Shown: positions 18,023 to 26,491 of the stretch, in pieces | Position numbering within the stretch: the first letter of the stretch is position 1 | How the letters are laid out: each line of letters opens with the position of its first letter | Assembly (NCBI GenBank): GCA_902589395.1 | Contig: CACIST010000001.1 | Coordinates: 62,001 to 126,000 of the forward strand | Direction of reading: 5' to 3' | Source of the DNA: an uncultured Pelagibacteraceae bacterium | GTDB taxonomy: Bacteria; Pseudomonadota; Alphaproteobacteria; Pelagibacterales; Pelagibacteraceae | DNA: 64,000 nucleotides | Notes under the pieces: model-generated | Told to the model about the DNA's origin: nothing | Databases searched by the model: none | The model's input: only the letters and a program-made list of their open reading frames with translations | Translations under genes and position numbers: made by a program

Positions 18023-18523
18023 TTAAAATTTTTTTATATAATTAAACATATAACTATTTGCCCCAGGATTTTTATCTCCAAGGCTCGCATTTGATATATG
18101 GTTATATGACACTGCTATTTCACTATTAGAAGAAAATTCATAAGAAATTTGTATTTCTGTTTTAAATTCAATTACATGTCCTAAATCTTTACCATCACCT
18201 TCAGAATATAGACCAGGAGTAAAGCTTGGAGTAAACTTCAAAGGACCCTCATTGTAAATTTGAAAGCCTGTATAAATATATGCCGCGTTATCTGCCGTCA
18301 CCATTAGACCCGTTACTGGTTGCAAAATTCCTAGAAAGCTCTCTTTATCTTTTCCAGTATTAATATGCTGTATACCAAATAAAGTAGACTTTTTTCCCTC
18401 ATCACTAAAATCAAATGTTCCAGTATAAAAACTCCAATTTTCATTAGAACTATGTCCATCTGCTTTTGCTAAATTAGAACCCAGCAAAAAATAAATTAAC
18501 AATAATTTTAAAATGGTTTGCAT
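18023..18523 (-). CDS. Lipid A 3-O-deacylase-like outer-membrane protein (PagL family)
   Basis: The first about 22 residues form a signal peptide (LKLLLIYFLLGSNLAKA). The mature chain of about 145 residues has alternating short strands and ends in an aromatic residue (KKF), as expected for an eight-stranded outer-membrane barrel. The segment YNHISNASLGDKNPGANSY holds the HxSN pattern of PagL, where His and Ser are catalytic, plus the NPGxN that follows in that family. PagL removes a fatty acid from lipid A at the cell surface. Overall similarity beyond this motif is weak, so the call rests on motif, length and topology. It lies between the ccm and hydroxyacid operons. Confidence 0.7.
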   Translation of the reverse strand: MQTILKLLLIYFLLGSNLAKADGHSSNENWSFYTGTFDFSDEGKKSTLFGIQHINTGKDKESFLGILQPVTGLMVTADNAAYIYTGFQIYNEGPLKFTPSFTPGLYSEGDGKDLGHVIEFKTEIQISYEFSSNSEIAVSYNHISNASLGDKNPGANSYMFNYIKKF

Positions 18524-18536
18524 AAAAAATTTGTGT

Positions 18537-18899
18537 CTACTTTATAGATACTTTTCTAAGAATTAAAATACCGCCAAAAACAAATAAAATCAAAGGTAAT
18601 AACCAAAGTAAAACTGTGTTTTTGTTAATTTCTGGATCATAAACTATCCACTCTCCATATTTGCTCTTAAGAAAATCATAAATCTGTTCATCATTTTTAC
18701 CTTCATCGATTTTATTTTGAATTAAAATTTTCATACTTAAAGCGAAATCAGATTGAGAGTCATAAACTGATTGTCCTTGACAAATTAAACATCTCAAATT
18801 TTTTGAAATTTGATCAACCTTTTCAGAATTAGCTGCATATGATAGATTAAAAGAACCTATTAAGTAAAATATTGTAAGAACTAAAATTTTAATTTTCAT
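18537..18899 (-). CDS. ccmH: Cytochrome c maturation protein CcmH (short form)
   Basis: CcmH keeps apocytochrome c thiols reduced for haem attachment in the periplasm. The protein has a signal peptide (residues 1-22), the redox motif LRCLICQGQS with Cys37 and Cys40, a three-helix domain ending with KYGEWIVYDP, and one C-terminal membrane anchor (LLWLLPLILFVFGGILIL). At 120 residues it is the short version without the TPR domain (CcmI) found fused in Escherichia coli. It is last in the ccmCDEFGH order and its start overlaps the end of ccmG by 11 bases. Confidence 0.95.
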   Translation of the reverse strand: MKIKILVLTIFYLIGSFNLSYAANSEKVDQISKNLRCLICQGQSVYDSQSDFALSMKILIQNKIDEGKNDEQIYDFLKSKYGEWIVYDPEINKNTVLLWLLPLILFVFGGILILRKVSIK

Positions 18900-19422
18900 T
18901 TTTGATTATCATTTTAAGTTCAGCAAGTTTTTTATCATCAAGTGGACCAATATATTTTTTTAGAATAGTTTTAGAATTGTTATTTATTAGAATTGTTTCA
19001 GGCACTCCATATGCGCCTAGCTCAATTGAATTAACTCCTGAAGGGTCAACTACAATTTTAGAATAAGGATTACCCAATTCTTTAATAAATTTTTTTGCAT
19101 TTATCTCACTATCTTTATAGTTAATTCCAATAATATTTAATTTACCTAACGAATTTAAATTTAATAAATAAGGATGCTCATCTCGACATGGTAGACACCA
19201 TGAAGCCCATATATTTATTAATGAAAAATCTTTATCATTTATCAATTCGTATAATGTTGTCTCCTCATTAGAATAAAGAAACTTAGCTTTAAAATTAAAA
19301 TCAATATTACTTGAGTTTAAATTGGGGGAATAATTATTTGTTTTATTCAGGCCTTTAAGAAGAATAAAAAAACTTACAATAACTAAAAAAACTACTGCTA
19401 TTAGCTTAATATTTTTAACCAT
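18889..19422 (-). CDS. ccmG: Thiol:disulfide interchange protein CcmG/DsbE
   Basis: A membrane-anchored periplasmic thioredoxin that reduces the CcmH/apocytochrome disulphide. One N-terminal membrane segment (about residues 5-23) is followed by a thioredoxin fold with the active site NIWASWCLPCRDEHP (about residues 71-85) and the cis-Pro in GAYGVPETILI, both hallmarks of the CcmG/DsbE branch. Its 177 residues match the family. The start overlaps ccmF by 8 bases and the end overlaps ccmH, so translation is coupled through the operon. Confidence 0.95.
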   Translation of the reverse strand: MVKNIKLIAVVFLVIVSFFILLKGLNKTNNYSPNLNSSNIDFNFKAKFLYSNEETTLYELINDKDFSLINIWASWCLPCRDEHPYLLNLNSLGKLNIIGINYKDSEINAKKFIKELGNPYSKIVVDPSGVNSIELGAYGVPETILINNNSKTILKKYIGPLDDKKLAELKMIIKNEN

Positions 19423-21286
19423 TTTTTTTTACAATGCTTAATATCCCTCCAAAGGAGATTAATATTATTGATATCCAAATCCATATCATAAACGGTTTTA
19501 TTTGATACCTGACATTATAAAATCCATCATTTTTTAATATATTAAACACCAAAAAATTATCAGAATATAATGTCGATTTTATATCTGCCTCACTAGTTAT
19601 TGTTTGTGGCTGATCATAAACTCTCACTTCTGGTTTAAGATATATCGAATTATTTTTGTCTGAAATTTTAAAATTTGCCTCTAAAGACTGGTAATTTTTA
19701 CTTTTATTTACGTTAAGACTTTCAAATTTAATTGTTTTATTTAAAAATTTTCTTTCATCTCCAACTTTCATATTTGATGAGTACTCTTTTGCAAGAACAC
19801 CATTTACTAAAACACTTAAAATAAACAAACTAAAACCGAAATGAGATATTTTTTGAGATAAATTTGTTTTTTTTACTGAAAAATCTTTAATAGTAAGAAA
19901 GAAAAGAAAAAGGCTTGCTATAAAAAGTGGGAGTGAAAATAGATATGAAATTCCAACGTTTTTTAAAAAAATAAAAGAAATAATTATTGATAAAATAAAA
20001 AATAAAAACTGCTGTAGATTAATTTTATTTATTTTATCTTTAATCCAATTCAAATTTGGTCCAATTGCCATAAAAATTAAAAAAGGAATCAAAAAAGGTA
20101 CAATTAATTTATGATAAAAAGGGGGACCAACTGAAATTTTATCATTATTTACTACTTCTAGAAATATTGGATAAATTGTGCCAATTAAGACAACTGATAA
20201 AAAAAACATCATAAACAAGTTATTAACTAGAATAGCTGTTTCTTTACTAACAATATAAGTTTTTGTGAAATTGTGTTTGATTTTGTTTTGATAAAAAAAA
20301 TAAATAAAAATAGACAACGTAATTAAAATAAATAAAAAACAAAGAATAAAAACTCCCCTTGATGGATCATTTGCAAAAGTATGGATTGAATTTAAAATAC
20401 CAGATCTAACTAAAAATGTTCCACTCATACTTAATGAAAAAGTTGTAATTGATAAAATTACTGCCCAGGAATGAAACATTTCTCTTTTTTCCAAAATTAA
20501 AATAGTATGAAATAAAGCCGTTAAACAAAACCACGGCATAAGGGATACATTTTCAACCGGATCCCAAAACCAAAAACCTCCCCATCCTAGTTCATAATAA
20601 GCCCATATAGATCCTAATAAAATTCCAATAGATAAAAAAATCCATGAAACCAGTACCCAATTCTTAATATGCTTGGCCCAGGTTTTATTTACAGAACCTG
20701 ATATTAAGGCTGCGAGTGAAGAAGAAAAAATAATGGATGTTCCAACATATCCTAAATATAATATTGGTGGATGAATTGCTAATGCTGGGTCTTGAAGTAT
20801 TGGATTTAAACCAGTTCCCTCGTTTGGAATTGGGAATAAACTCATAAAGGGATTTGAAGTAAAAAGAATAAATAATAAAAATCCTGCAATTATTATTTCC
20901 TGAAAAAATAAAGTAAGAATCCTATATTTGTTTGAAAGATTTTTTGATGTAATTGTAAAAATTAATAAAAAAATTGATAATACTAATAACCAAAGAAGTA
21001 AACTTCCCTCATGGTTTCCCCATGTTCCTGAGATTTTATAGAATAAAGGTTTAGAGGTATGAGAATTAGTATAGACTGTCTCATTACTAAAATCTGAGAT
21101 TATAAAGGCTATTATAAGAGCAATGAAACTTATTATAATCATTAAGGATTGAATAGAAATTAGTGAAAAAATTCTTCCACTAACATTTATATTATTTTGA
21201 TTTAATAATATTGGAGATTGAATGATTATTAAAATAGATGACAGTAAAGCAATATAAAGTGAATAATTTCCAATTTGGTTTAGCAT
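19415..21286 (-). CDS. ccmF: Haem lyase subunit CcmF
   Basis: CcmF is the large inner-membrane haem lyase component that ligates haem from CcmE to apocytochrome c. The 623-residue protein is polytopic throughout and has the WWD haem-handling domain WGGFWFWDPVENVSLMPW (about residues 235-252). Conserved His residues flank it, for example in DPALAIHPPILYLGY and LTALFHT. A periplasmic domain lies before the last membrane segment. Length is slightly below the about 650 of Escherichia coli. It overlaps ccmE by one base and ccmG by eight. No ccmA or ccmB lies in this window, so the haem exporter ATPase must be encoded elsewhere. Confidence 0.96.
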   Translation of the reverse strand: MLNQIGNYSLYIALLSSILIIIQSPILLNQNNINVSGRIFSLISIQSLMIIISFIALIIAFIISDFSNETVYTNSHTSKPLFYKISGTWGNHEGSLLLWLLVLSIFLLIFTITSKNLSNKYRILTLFFQEIIIAGFLLFILFTSNPFMSLFPIPNEGTGLNPILQDPALAIHPPILYLGYVGTSIIFSSSLAALISGSVNKTWAKHIKNWVLVSWIFLSIGILLGSIWAYYELGWGGFWFWDPVENVSLMPWFCLTALFHTILILEKREMFHSWAVILSITTFSLSMSGTFLVRSGILNSIHTFANDPSRGVFILCFLFILITLSIFIYFFYQNKIKHNFTKTYIVSKETAILVNNLFMMFFLSVVLIGTIYPIFLEVVNNDKISVGPPFYHKLIVPFLIPFLIFMAIGPNLNWIKDKINKINLQQFLFFILSIIISFIFLKNVGISYLFSLPLFIASLFLFFLTIKDFSVKKTNLSQKISHFGFSLFILSVLVNGVLAKEYSSNMKVGDERKFLNKTIKFESLNVNKSKNYQSLEANFKISDKNNSIYLKPEVRVYDQPQTITSEADIKSTLYSDNFLVFNILKNDGFYNVRYQIKPFMIWIWISIILISFGGILSIVKKNG

Positions 21287-21708
21287 TAATTACTCTCTTT
21301 TAATGCCTCTTTCACCTCGGGTGGCATATAATTTTCATCATGTTTTGCTAATATTTTAACCGCAGTTAAAAAATTACGATCTTTTAAAAAACCTTCAGCC
21401 ACTACTCCTTTTCCTTCTTCAAATAAATTTGGAACGGAACCACTATAATTAACGATTAATTCATTTTTAAAGTCAGTTATAACAAAGTTAACTTCTGACT
21501 GATTAACATTAATTGATTTTTCTTTAACCATTCCTCCAACTCTTATTTTTTTTGATGTCAACTCTGTTAAATTTTTTATTTCTGTAGGTGATTTAAAATA
21601 AACAACGTTTTCCTCAAGTGATTTAAAAACTAAAAATACAATTAAGATTAATGAAAAGAATATAGATAATATAAAGATGGCTCTTAATTTAACTTTTTTA
21701 CCATACAT
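21286..21708 (-). CDS. ccmE: Haem chaperone CcmE
   Basis: CcmE carries haem covalently on a His in the periplasm and passes it to CcmF. The protein has a basic N-terminus (KKVKLRAI), one membrane anchor (residues about 9-29), an OB-fold domain with RVGGMV and [21 protein letters not shown], and the haem-binding [12 protein letters not shown] with His123 and the nearby Tyr. Length (140) and all signatures fit. It lies between ccmD (11-base gap) and ccmF (one shared base). Confidence 0.96.
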   Translation of the reverse strand: MYGKKVKLRAIFILSIFFSLILIVFLVFKSLEENVVYFKSPTEIKNLTELTSKKIRVGGMVKEKSINVNQSEVNFVITDFKNELIVNYSGSVPNLFEEGKGVVAEGFLKDRNFLTAVKILAKHDENYMPPEVKEALKESN

Positions 21709-21719
21709 GAAAATAAAAA

Positions 21720-21932
21720 TTAAATTTTAGATGCAGATGAAGTAGCTAGTATTTCTTTATATGTCTCTTGTTTTTTTGCTATTTCAATTTTATCAGTATC
21801 TAAATTTTCAAAACGAGTTCTGAATTTCTTTTGCTCTTTAACAAGTTGAAGTTTGATTACTGAATATAAAATACAGAAACAAGAAAGAGTAAATGCAAAA
21901 GAAGACCATACATAGAGACCGTATCCATTCAT
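21720..21932 (-). CDS. ccmD: Haem exporter accessory protein CcmD
   Basis: CcmD is a small membrane protein that helps release haem-loaded CcmE from the CcmABC complex. The start [16 protein letters not shown] is typical of the family, followed by one membrane segment and a basic, then charged, cytoplasmic tail. I prefer the ATG at 21932 because family members begin with this motif. An in-frame ATG at 21953 overlaps the ccmC stop and would add seven residues. The position between ccmC and ccmE confirms the call despite the small size (70 residues). Confidence 0.88.
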   Translation of the reverse strand: MNGYGLYVWSSFAFTLSCFCILYSVIKLQLVKEQKKFRTRFENLDTDKIEIAKKQETYKEILATSSASKI

Positions 21933-21949
21933 GTATAAAACTTCGTAAA

Positions 21950-22657
21950 TCATAATCTATCTAATCCTTTATTTTTTATTTTTATCAGTTCTGTATTATA
22001 TTTCATCAAAAATATCAAAACCGAAAAAAGTGCAAATGCCGCAGTCATTATACCTAAAGGTAACAACATAGAACCATGAATAGAAGTTTCTGTAAAAATA
22101 TTTACTGAAGAAGGTTGGTGCAATGTTGACCACCATTCAACAGAAAATTTGATTATAGGGACATTTATTAAACCTATTATTGCTATGTACGAACTAATCT
22201 TTACAGCTTTTTCCTCATTGTCAGTTACCCTCCAACTTAGAAGAAACATCAAATAGAAAAAAGCAAGCAATAACATTGATGTTATTCTTGCATCCCATGC
22301 CCACCAGGTTCCCCAAGTAGGTTTACCCCAAATGGATCCTGTTACCAAAGCAATAACATTAAAGACAAAACCAGATGGTGCTAAGCTTTTTGTTATTAAA
22401 GAAAGATTCTTATTTTTGAAAACTAAAATTCCAAATGACAAAATAGCAATTAAAGAAAAAATTCCAAGAGAAATCCAAGCTGCCGGAACATGGACATACA
22501 TAATTCTCACTGAGTCGCTTTGTTTATAGTCTTCAGGAGAAAGTATTAATGCCTCAACAAGGCCAATGCTTATAATTACTAAAAAAATAATAAATACAAA
22601 CTTTTGTGTTTTATTTATTATTTTTAACAAGTTGTTTGGTTTTAAATAGTTAAACAT
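21950..22657 (-). CDS. ccmC: Haem transporter subunit CcmC
   Basis: CcmC is the six-helix inner-membrane protein that loads haem on CcmE. The WWD domain is clear: WGTWWAWDARITSMLLLAFFY (about residues 117-137), with conserved His residues in periplasmic loops, one in MYVHVPAAW and one in STLHQPSS. The length of 235 residues is normal. It is the first gene of the ccmCDEFGH operon; a 182-base spacer with dyad symmetry lies between it and hspQ upstream on the same strand. Confidence 0.96.
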   Translation of the reverse strand: MFNYLKPNNLLKIINKTQKFVFIIFLVIISIGLVEALILSPEDYKQSDSVRIMYVHVPAAWISLGIFSLIAILSFGILVFKNKNLSLITKSLAPSGFVFNVIALVTGSIWGKPTWGTWWAWDARITSMLLLAFFYLMFLLSWRVTDNEEKAVKISSYIAIIGLINVPIIKFSVEWWSTLHQPSSVNIFTETSIHGSMLLPLGIMTAAFALFSVLIFLMKYNTELIKIKNKGLDRL

Positions 22658-22682
22658 TTTCTGTTATCTATAACACAAATTT

Positions 22683-22778
22683 AAATTATGAAAATTTTTC
22701 TGGTGGGTTATTCTGACCAAGAACACAGAGGGAGATAAAATAAATGGGATTAAAGCATCCTTGGTCAAAATATAATTT
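22683..22778. other. Intergenic dyad-symmetry region between hspQ and ccmC
   Basis: The spacer holds two nested inverted repeats: TGACCAAG (22714-22721) with CTTGGTCA (22760-22767), 8 bp, and outside them AAATTAT (22683-22689) with ATAATTT (22772-22778), 7 bp. The segment is more GC-rich than the surrounding spacer. It could be a structured leader of the ccm operon, a small RNA of about 100 bases on either strand, or a weak transcription end of hspQ. I could not match it to 6S RNA, SRP RNA or a known riboswitch. Confidence 0.35.
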
Positions 22779-22839
22779 ATTTTAGACATAATCTATGACG
22801 AAGGTTTGCACGAAATGTGTTTAAAAAATGTAAATTAGC

Positions 22840-23160
22840 TTAATTAGAAGGCTTAAAGTAACCGGAGCCTTTTTTCCCGGAGAATATCTCGTTGATTAGA
22901 GGATGTTTAATTGGTTCATCAGAGTCATCCACTAATAAATTTTGCTCAGAAACGTATGCTTCGTAAGTGATTTCATCATTTTCAGCTAACAAATGATAGA
23001 ATGGTTGGTCTTTTCTAGGTCTTACGTTTTTTGGTATAGATTGATACCACTCCTCGGAATTATTAAACTCAAAATCAACATCATAAATTACACCTCTAAA
23101 GTCAAAGTGCTTATGTTTTACAACGTCTCCAATTGAAAATTTCCCTTTTTGAACAGTCAC
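22840..23160 (-). CDS. hspQ: Heat shock protein HspQ (hemimethylated DNA-binding/YccV family)
   Basis: A 106-residue single-domain protein with the family features FSIGDVVKHKHFDFRGVIYDVD near the N-terminus, QPFYHLLAENDE in the middle and EAYVSEQNLL after it. HspQ in enterobacteria modulates Lon protease and was first described as binding hemimethylated oriC DNA; in alphaproteobacteria its role is little studied. It is divergently arranged with yciB, the two starts being about 78 bases apart, so their promoters share this spacer. Confidence 0.93.
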   Translation of the reverse strand: MTVQKGKFSIGDVVKHKHFDFRGVIYDVDFEFNNSEEWYQSIPKNVRPRKDQPFYHLLAENDEITYEAYVSEQNLLVDDSDEPIKHPLINEIFSGKKGSGYFKPSN

Positions 23161-23237
23161 ACAACAAATATGGATATTTAAAAATAAAAATCAATAAAAA
23201 AAATATAATTGTTTTATTATTCTGCTATTATGTAGCA

Positions 23238-23789
23238 GTGAATAAATCTGTTTTAAAATTTGTTACTGATTTAGGGCCTTTGGTAATATTTTTTTATTTT
23301 TATTATAACAATGATAAAAATTTAATTGTTGCAATACCTCCACTTATAGTTGCAACAATAATAGCAGTTTTAATTATGTGGATTGTTGAAAAAACAATTC
23401 CAAAGGTACCATTAATAAGCGGAATATTGATTACATTGTTTGGTGGTTTAACAATTTATTTTGATGATCCTATATTTATTTACATGAAGCCCACAATTAT
23501 AAATATTTTATTTGGTCTTGCATTAATGTTTGGAAAATACTTTACAAACGAGCCGGTTTTGAAGAAATTACTTGGTAAATCTATGCCCTTAAGTGATGAA
23601 GGATGGGAAATTTTAAATAAGAGATGGATGTATTTCTTTTTTGCTCTAGCAATTTTAAATGAAATAATTTGGAGAACTCAAACGGAAGAATTTTGGGTAA
23701 ACTTTAAAGTTTGGGGAATGTTGCCAATAACCTTTATTTTTACGGCTTTTCAAATAGGTTTAATAAACAAATACAAACTGAATGAATAG
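23238..23789 (+). CDS. yciB: Inner-membrane septation-related protein YciB/IspZ
   Basis: A polytopic protein with about five membrane segments. It begins with FVTDLGPLVIFFYFYY, the conserved start of the family (usually DxxPLxxFF), and holds MKPTIINILFGLALMFGKYF and LSDEGWEILNKRWMYFFFALAILNEIIWR, both typical (family W..L..RW..FF...A..NE..W). The family is linked to envelope integrity and septation. I chose the GTG at 23238, which gives 183 residues, the usual length. The earlier in-frame ATG at 23133 lies inside hspQ on the other strand and would add an unlikely extension. Confidence 0.9.
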   Translation: MNKSVLKFVTDLGPLVIFFYFYYNNDKNLIVAIPPLIVATIIAVLIMWIVEKTIPKVPLISGILITLFGGLTIYFDDPIFIYMKPTIINILFGLALMFGKYFTNEPVLKKLLGKSMPLSDEGWEILNKRWMYFFFALAILNEIIWRTQTEEFWVNFKVWGMLPITFIFTAFQIGLINKYKLNE

Positions 23790-24120
23790 AAATTTAAAAT
23801 TAGTAGTAAATAATACCAATAAAGATGAAGATAAAAAGCTTTTTTTTGAGAGAACTGAATTAAAAATTATTTTAGATCTTTATGCAAAAATGGTTTCCTC
23901 GGGTAATTGGAAAGATTATGGCCTATCGATTTCTGGTAAACAAGTAAGTTTCAGTGTTTTTAAAAATGCTGCTGAGAAAGCTATATATAAAATTTGTAAA
24001 AATTTTAAGCCTCCAAACAAAAATCTTAAATATTTAATTACAGATACTAATGGTAAGATACTAAAAACTTCATACGATCTTAAGATACTCTTAAGTAAAG
24101 TTGATTGGAAAAAAATTTAG
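23782..24120 (+). CDS. DUF2794 family protein
   Basis: A 112-residue soluble protein that matches the alphaproteobacterial family DUF2794: FFERTELKIILDLYAKMVSSGNWKDYGL at about residues 21-48, the VFKNAAEKAIYKI segment, and a C-terminal DTNGKILKTSYDLKILL. No function is known for the family. It overlaps the end of yciB by eight bases and ends convergently 3 bases from the Bax-inhibitor-like gene. Pairing with yciB suggests co-expression. Confidence 0.85.
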   Translation: MNRNLKLVVNNTNKDEDKKLFFERTELKIILDLYAKMVSSGNWKDYGLSISGKQVSFSVFKNAAEKAIYKICKNFKPPNKNLKYLITDTNGKILKTSYDLKILLSKVDWKKI

Positions 24121-24123
24121 TTT

Positions 24124-24882
24124 TTATCTTCTTTGACCGAATAATCTTAAAAGCATTATAAATAAATTTATAAAATCTAAATATAAAGTTAGTGCTCCCA
24201 TAACAGCTTTTTTACCCATTAACTCACCACTGTCAGAGGCAGCATACATATTTTTAATTTTTTGTGTATCGTATGCCGTTAAGCCAACAAATACTAAAAC
24301 ACCGATTATTGATATTGCAAAATACATCATTGATGATTTTAAAAATATATTTACCACTGATGCAATTATAATTCCTATTAAACCCATCATTAAAAAAGAT
24401 CCCATCTTAGTTAAATCTCTTTTTGTTGTGTAACCATAGATACTCATTGCACCAAATGTTGCTGAAGAAATAAAGAATACTCTTGTTACACTTAATCCTG
24501 TGTAAACAAGTAATATTGATGAAAGAGATAGTCCCATTAATACTGCAAATACCCAGAAAGTTGTCTGAGCTCTTGAAGCACTCATTTTATTAATTCCAAA
24601 ACTCATGTAAAACACAATTCCTAATGGGGCTAACATCACAATCCATTTTAAACCCGATAAATAAATTGCATTCCCAAATTCTGTTAATCCAACAATTGCT
24701 CCGTTTGGATCTGTTACAACAGACATTTTAAATGATAGGAGTGCTATTATTCCAGTAAGCAATACACCAGTTGCCATATAGTTATAAACTTTAAGCATGT
24801 AGGCTCTTAAGCCTTCATCCATAACAACAGTTTGCTTAGCTGTTGTTGCTTTATTTAAAATATTATCTTTATTGAATTCCAT
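24124..24882 (-). CDS. Bax inhibitor-1/YccA-family membrane protein
   Basis: A 252-residue inner-membrane protein with seven hydrophobic segments after a soluble N-terminus of about 25 residues (VVMDEGLRAYMLKVYNYMATG, typical start). The last part has GLTAYDTQKIKNMYAA followed by GALTLYLDFINLFIMLLRLFG, the signature end of the family (UPF0005). Bacterial members (YbhL, YccA) are linked to protection from protease FtsH or to calcium leakage. It is divergent from the aldo/keto reductase gene, with 71 bases between starts. Confidence 0.93.
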   Translation of the reverse strand: MEFNKDNILNKATTAKQTVVMDEGLRAYMLKVYNYMATGVLLTGIIALLSFKMSVVTDPNGAIVGLTEFGNAIYLSGLKWIVMLAPLGIVFYMSFGINKMSASRAQTTFWVFAVLMGLSLSSILLVYTGLSVTRVFFISSATFGAMSIYGYTTKRDLTKMGSFLMMGLIGIIIASVVNIFLKSSMMYFAISIIGVLVFVGLTAYDTQKIKNMYAASDSGELMGKKAVMGALTLYLDFINLFIMLLRLFGQRR

Positions 24883-24953
24883 ATTATTTATATAAGATTT
24901 TTTTTTAAGATTTTCAAGTCGTCAAAATAAATGTAACAAATACTACATAAATT

Positions 24954-25988
24954 ATGAATTATAAAAAACTAGGAAATACTGAGCTAAATGTAAGTACAAT
25001 TTGTCTTGGGACAATGACTTGGGGTGAACAAAATACCCAAAATGAGGCATTTGAACAAATGGATTACTCTTTAGATAATGGAGTAAATTTTTGGGATACA
25101 GCTGAACTCTATGCAGTTCCACCAAAAGCTGAAACTTATGGTCATACAGAAACTATAATTGGAAATTGGTTTGAAAAAACAAAAAAAAGAAAAGACGTAA
25201 TACTCGCGTCCAAAGTGGGTGGTCCTAGTAGAAAATATATGAGAAATGGAGAAAATAGTTTTACAGGCAAAAACTTAGAGGATGCTCTCCATGGAAGTCT
25301 AAAAAGATTAAAAACCGATTATATTGATCTTTATCAACTACATTGGCCTGAAAGAAATGTTAATAACTTTGGAAGACTGGGTTACGAACATAAAGAGAAT
25401 GACTGGAATAAATTTGAAGATGTTCTTGAAAACTTAAAAAAATTTATTGGTCAGGGTAAAATTAGGTATGTTGGTTTGTCAAATGAAACCCCATGGGGAG
25501 TTATGAATTATCTTCAACTTTCTAAAGATAAAGATCTACCAAGAATGATGTCAATTCAAAATCCATACAGTTTATTAAATCGGTCTTATGAAGTTGGTTT
25601 AGCTGAAGTATCTATAAGAGAAAATATAGGTTGTTTGTCATATTCACCTTTAGCAAGTGGTTATTTAACAGGCAAATATAGAAATAAACAATTTCCAAAA
25701 GGATCAAGAATGGAGAGAGATTTTGATTTTTGGACAAGGTATAGAAAACCAAATATGGAAGAGGCTGTTGAAAATTATTACAAAATTAGTCAAAAATTTG
25801 ATCTGGATATGAGTCAAATGTCTATAAAATTCTGTGAAGTTCAAGACTTTATGACTAGTGTAATTATTGGAGCAACAACTATGGAGCAGTTGAAAACTAA
25901 CGTAGAAAGTGTAAAAGTGAATCTTGATAGTGAAGTAATAAAAGAAATAAATAATGTACAAAAAAAATATCCTAATCCATGTCCATAA
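24954..25988 (+). CDS. Aldo/keto reductase (Tas-like)
   Basis: A 344-residue NADPH-dependent TIM-barrel oxidoreductase. The start YKKLGNTELNVSTICLGTMTWG and the segment NFWDTAELYAVPP (catalytic Asp and Tyr) resemble Escherichia coli Tas. The catalytic Lys is in ILASKVGG and the His in LYQLHWPER. Near the C-terminus VIIGATTMEQLKTNV forms the cofactor-binding loop. The substrate is unknown. The last bases overlap by 10 the start of the IalB-family gene, so the two are probably an operon leading to argG. Confidence 0.92.
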   Translation: MNYKKLGNTELNVSTICLGTMTWGEQNTQNEAFEQMDYSLDNGVNFWDTAELYAVPPKAETYGHTETIIGNWFEKTKKRKDVILASKVGGPSRKYMRNGENSFTGKNLEDALHGSLKRLKTDYIDLYQLHWPERNVNNFGRLGYEHKENDWNKFEDVLENLKKFIGQGKIRYVGLSNETPWGVMNYLQLSKDKDLPRMMSIQNPYSLLNRSYEVGLAEVSIRENIGCLSYSPLASGYLTGKYRNKQFPKGSRMERDFDFWTRYRKPNMEEAVENYYKISQKFDLDMSQMSIKFCEVQDFMTSVIIGATTMEQLKTNVESVKVNLDSEVIKEINNVQKKYPNPCP

Positions 25989-26491
25989 TTAAAAAAATAA
26001 TTGTAAAAACACTTATATTATCTGTATTTTTAATAACCTTAGCTCAGTCTGAAGATTTAACAAAATTAGGTACATTCAAAGATTGGAATGCTGTTGCAGT
26101 TTTTAATGAAACTGGAAAAATCTGTTTTGCTTATTCGGTTCCAGTTAGACAATCTCCTAAAGCAAGTAATAGAAAAGCTAGATTATTTGTATCATTTAGA
26201 CCTGAAGATAAAATTTCAGATGAAGTGAGCATAACATCTGGTTATGATTTTAATCCACAAAATGCAATTTTAGCTACATCAGGCAAGTCTAAGTTTGAGT
26301 TTGATTTACCACAAAATAAATTTGCTTGGATTTCTAGCGGAAAAACAGAACAAAAAATAATTAAAAGAATGAAAAAGGCATCTAGGCTAATGATAACTGC
26401 TTATAAACAAAGTGGTACTCAAACTACTGATGACTATTCTTTAATGGGATTTACAAAAGCTTATAACGCCGCAAAAAAAAGCTGCACTTAA
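25979..26491 (+). CDS. Invasion-associated locus B (IalB) family periplasmic protein
   Basis: A signal peptide (residues 1-24, LILSVFLITLAQSED) precedes a domain of about 145 residues. The segments FKDWNAVAVFNETGKICFAYSVP, RLFVSFRP and VSITSGYDF are typical of the IalB family, common in alphaproteobacteria and named for a Bartonella invasion factor. In a free-living organism the name has no direct meaning; a general periplasmic role is likely but unknown. Cysteines in KICFAY and near the end (KKSCT) could pair. It overlaps the aldo/keto reductase gene and abuts argG without a spacer. Confidence 0.82.
   Translation: MSIIKKIIVKTLILSVFLITLAQSEDLTKLGTFKDWNAVAVFNETGKICFAYSVPVRQSPKASNRKARLFVSFRPEDKISDEVSITSGYDFNPQNAILATSGKSKFEFDLPQNKFAWISSGKTEQKIIKRMKKASRLMITAYKQSGTQTTDDYSLMGFTKAYNAAKKSCT

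Noticed and set aside
22683-22778. 6S RNA or SRP RNA in the hspQ-ccmC spacer
   Set aside because: The expected conserved loops (for SRP RNA the GGAA-type tetraloop with flanking internal loop; for 6S RNA the long stem with central bubble) are not visible.
23133-23237. Earlier ATG start for yciB at 23133
   Set aside because: It overlaps the divergent hspQ coding start and adds 35 residues with no family match; GTG 23238 gives the usual length.
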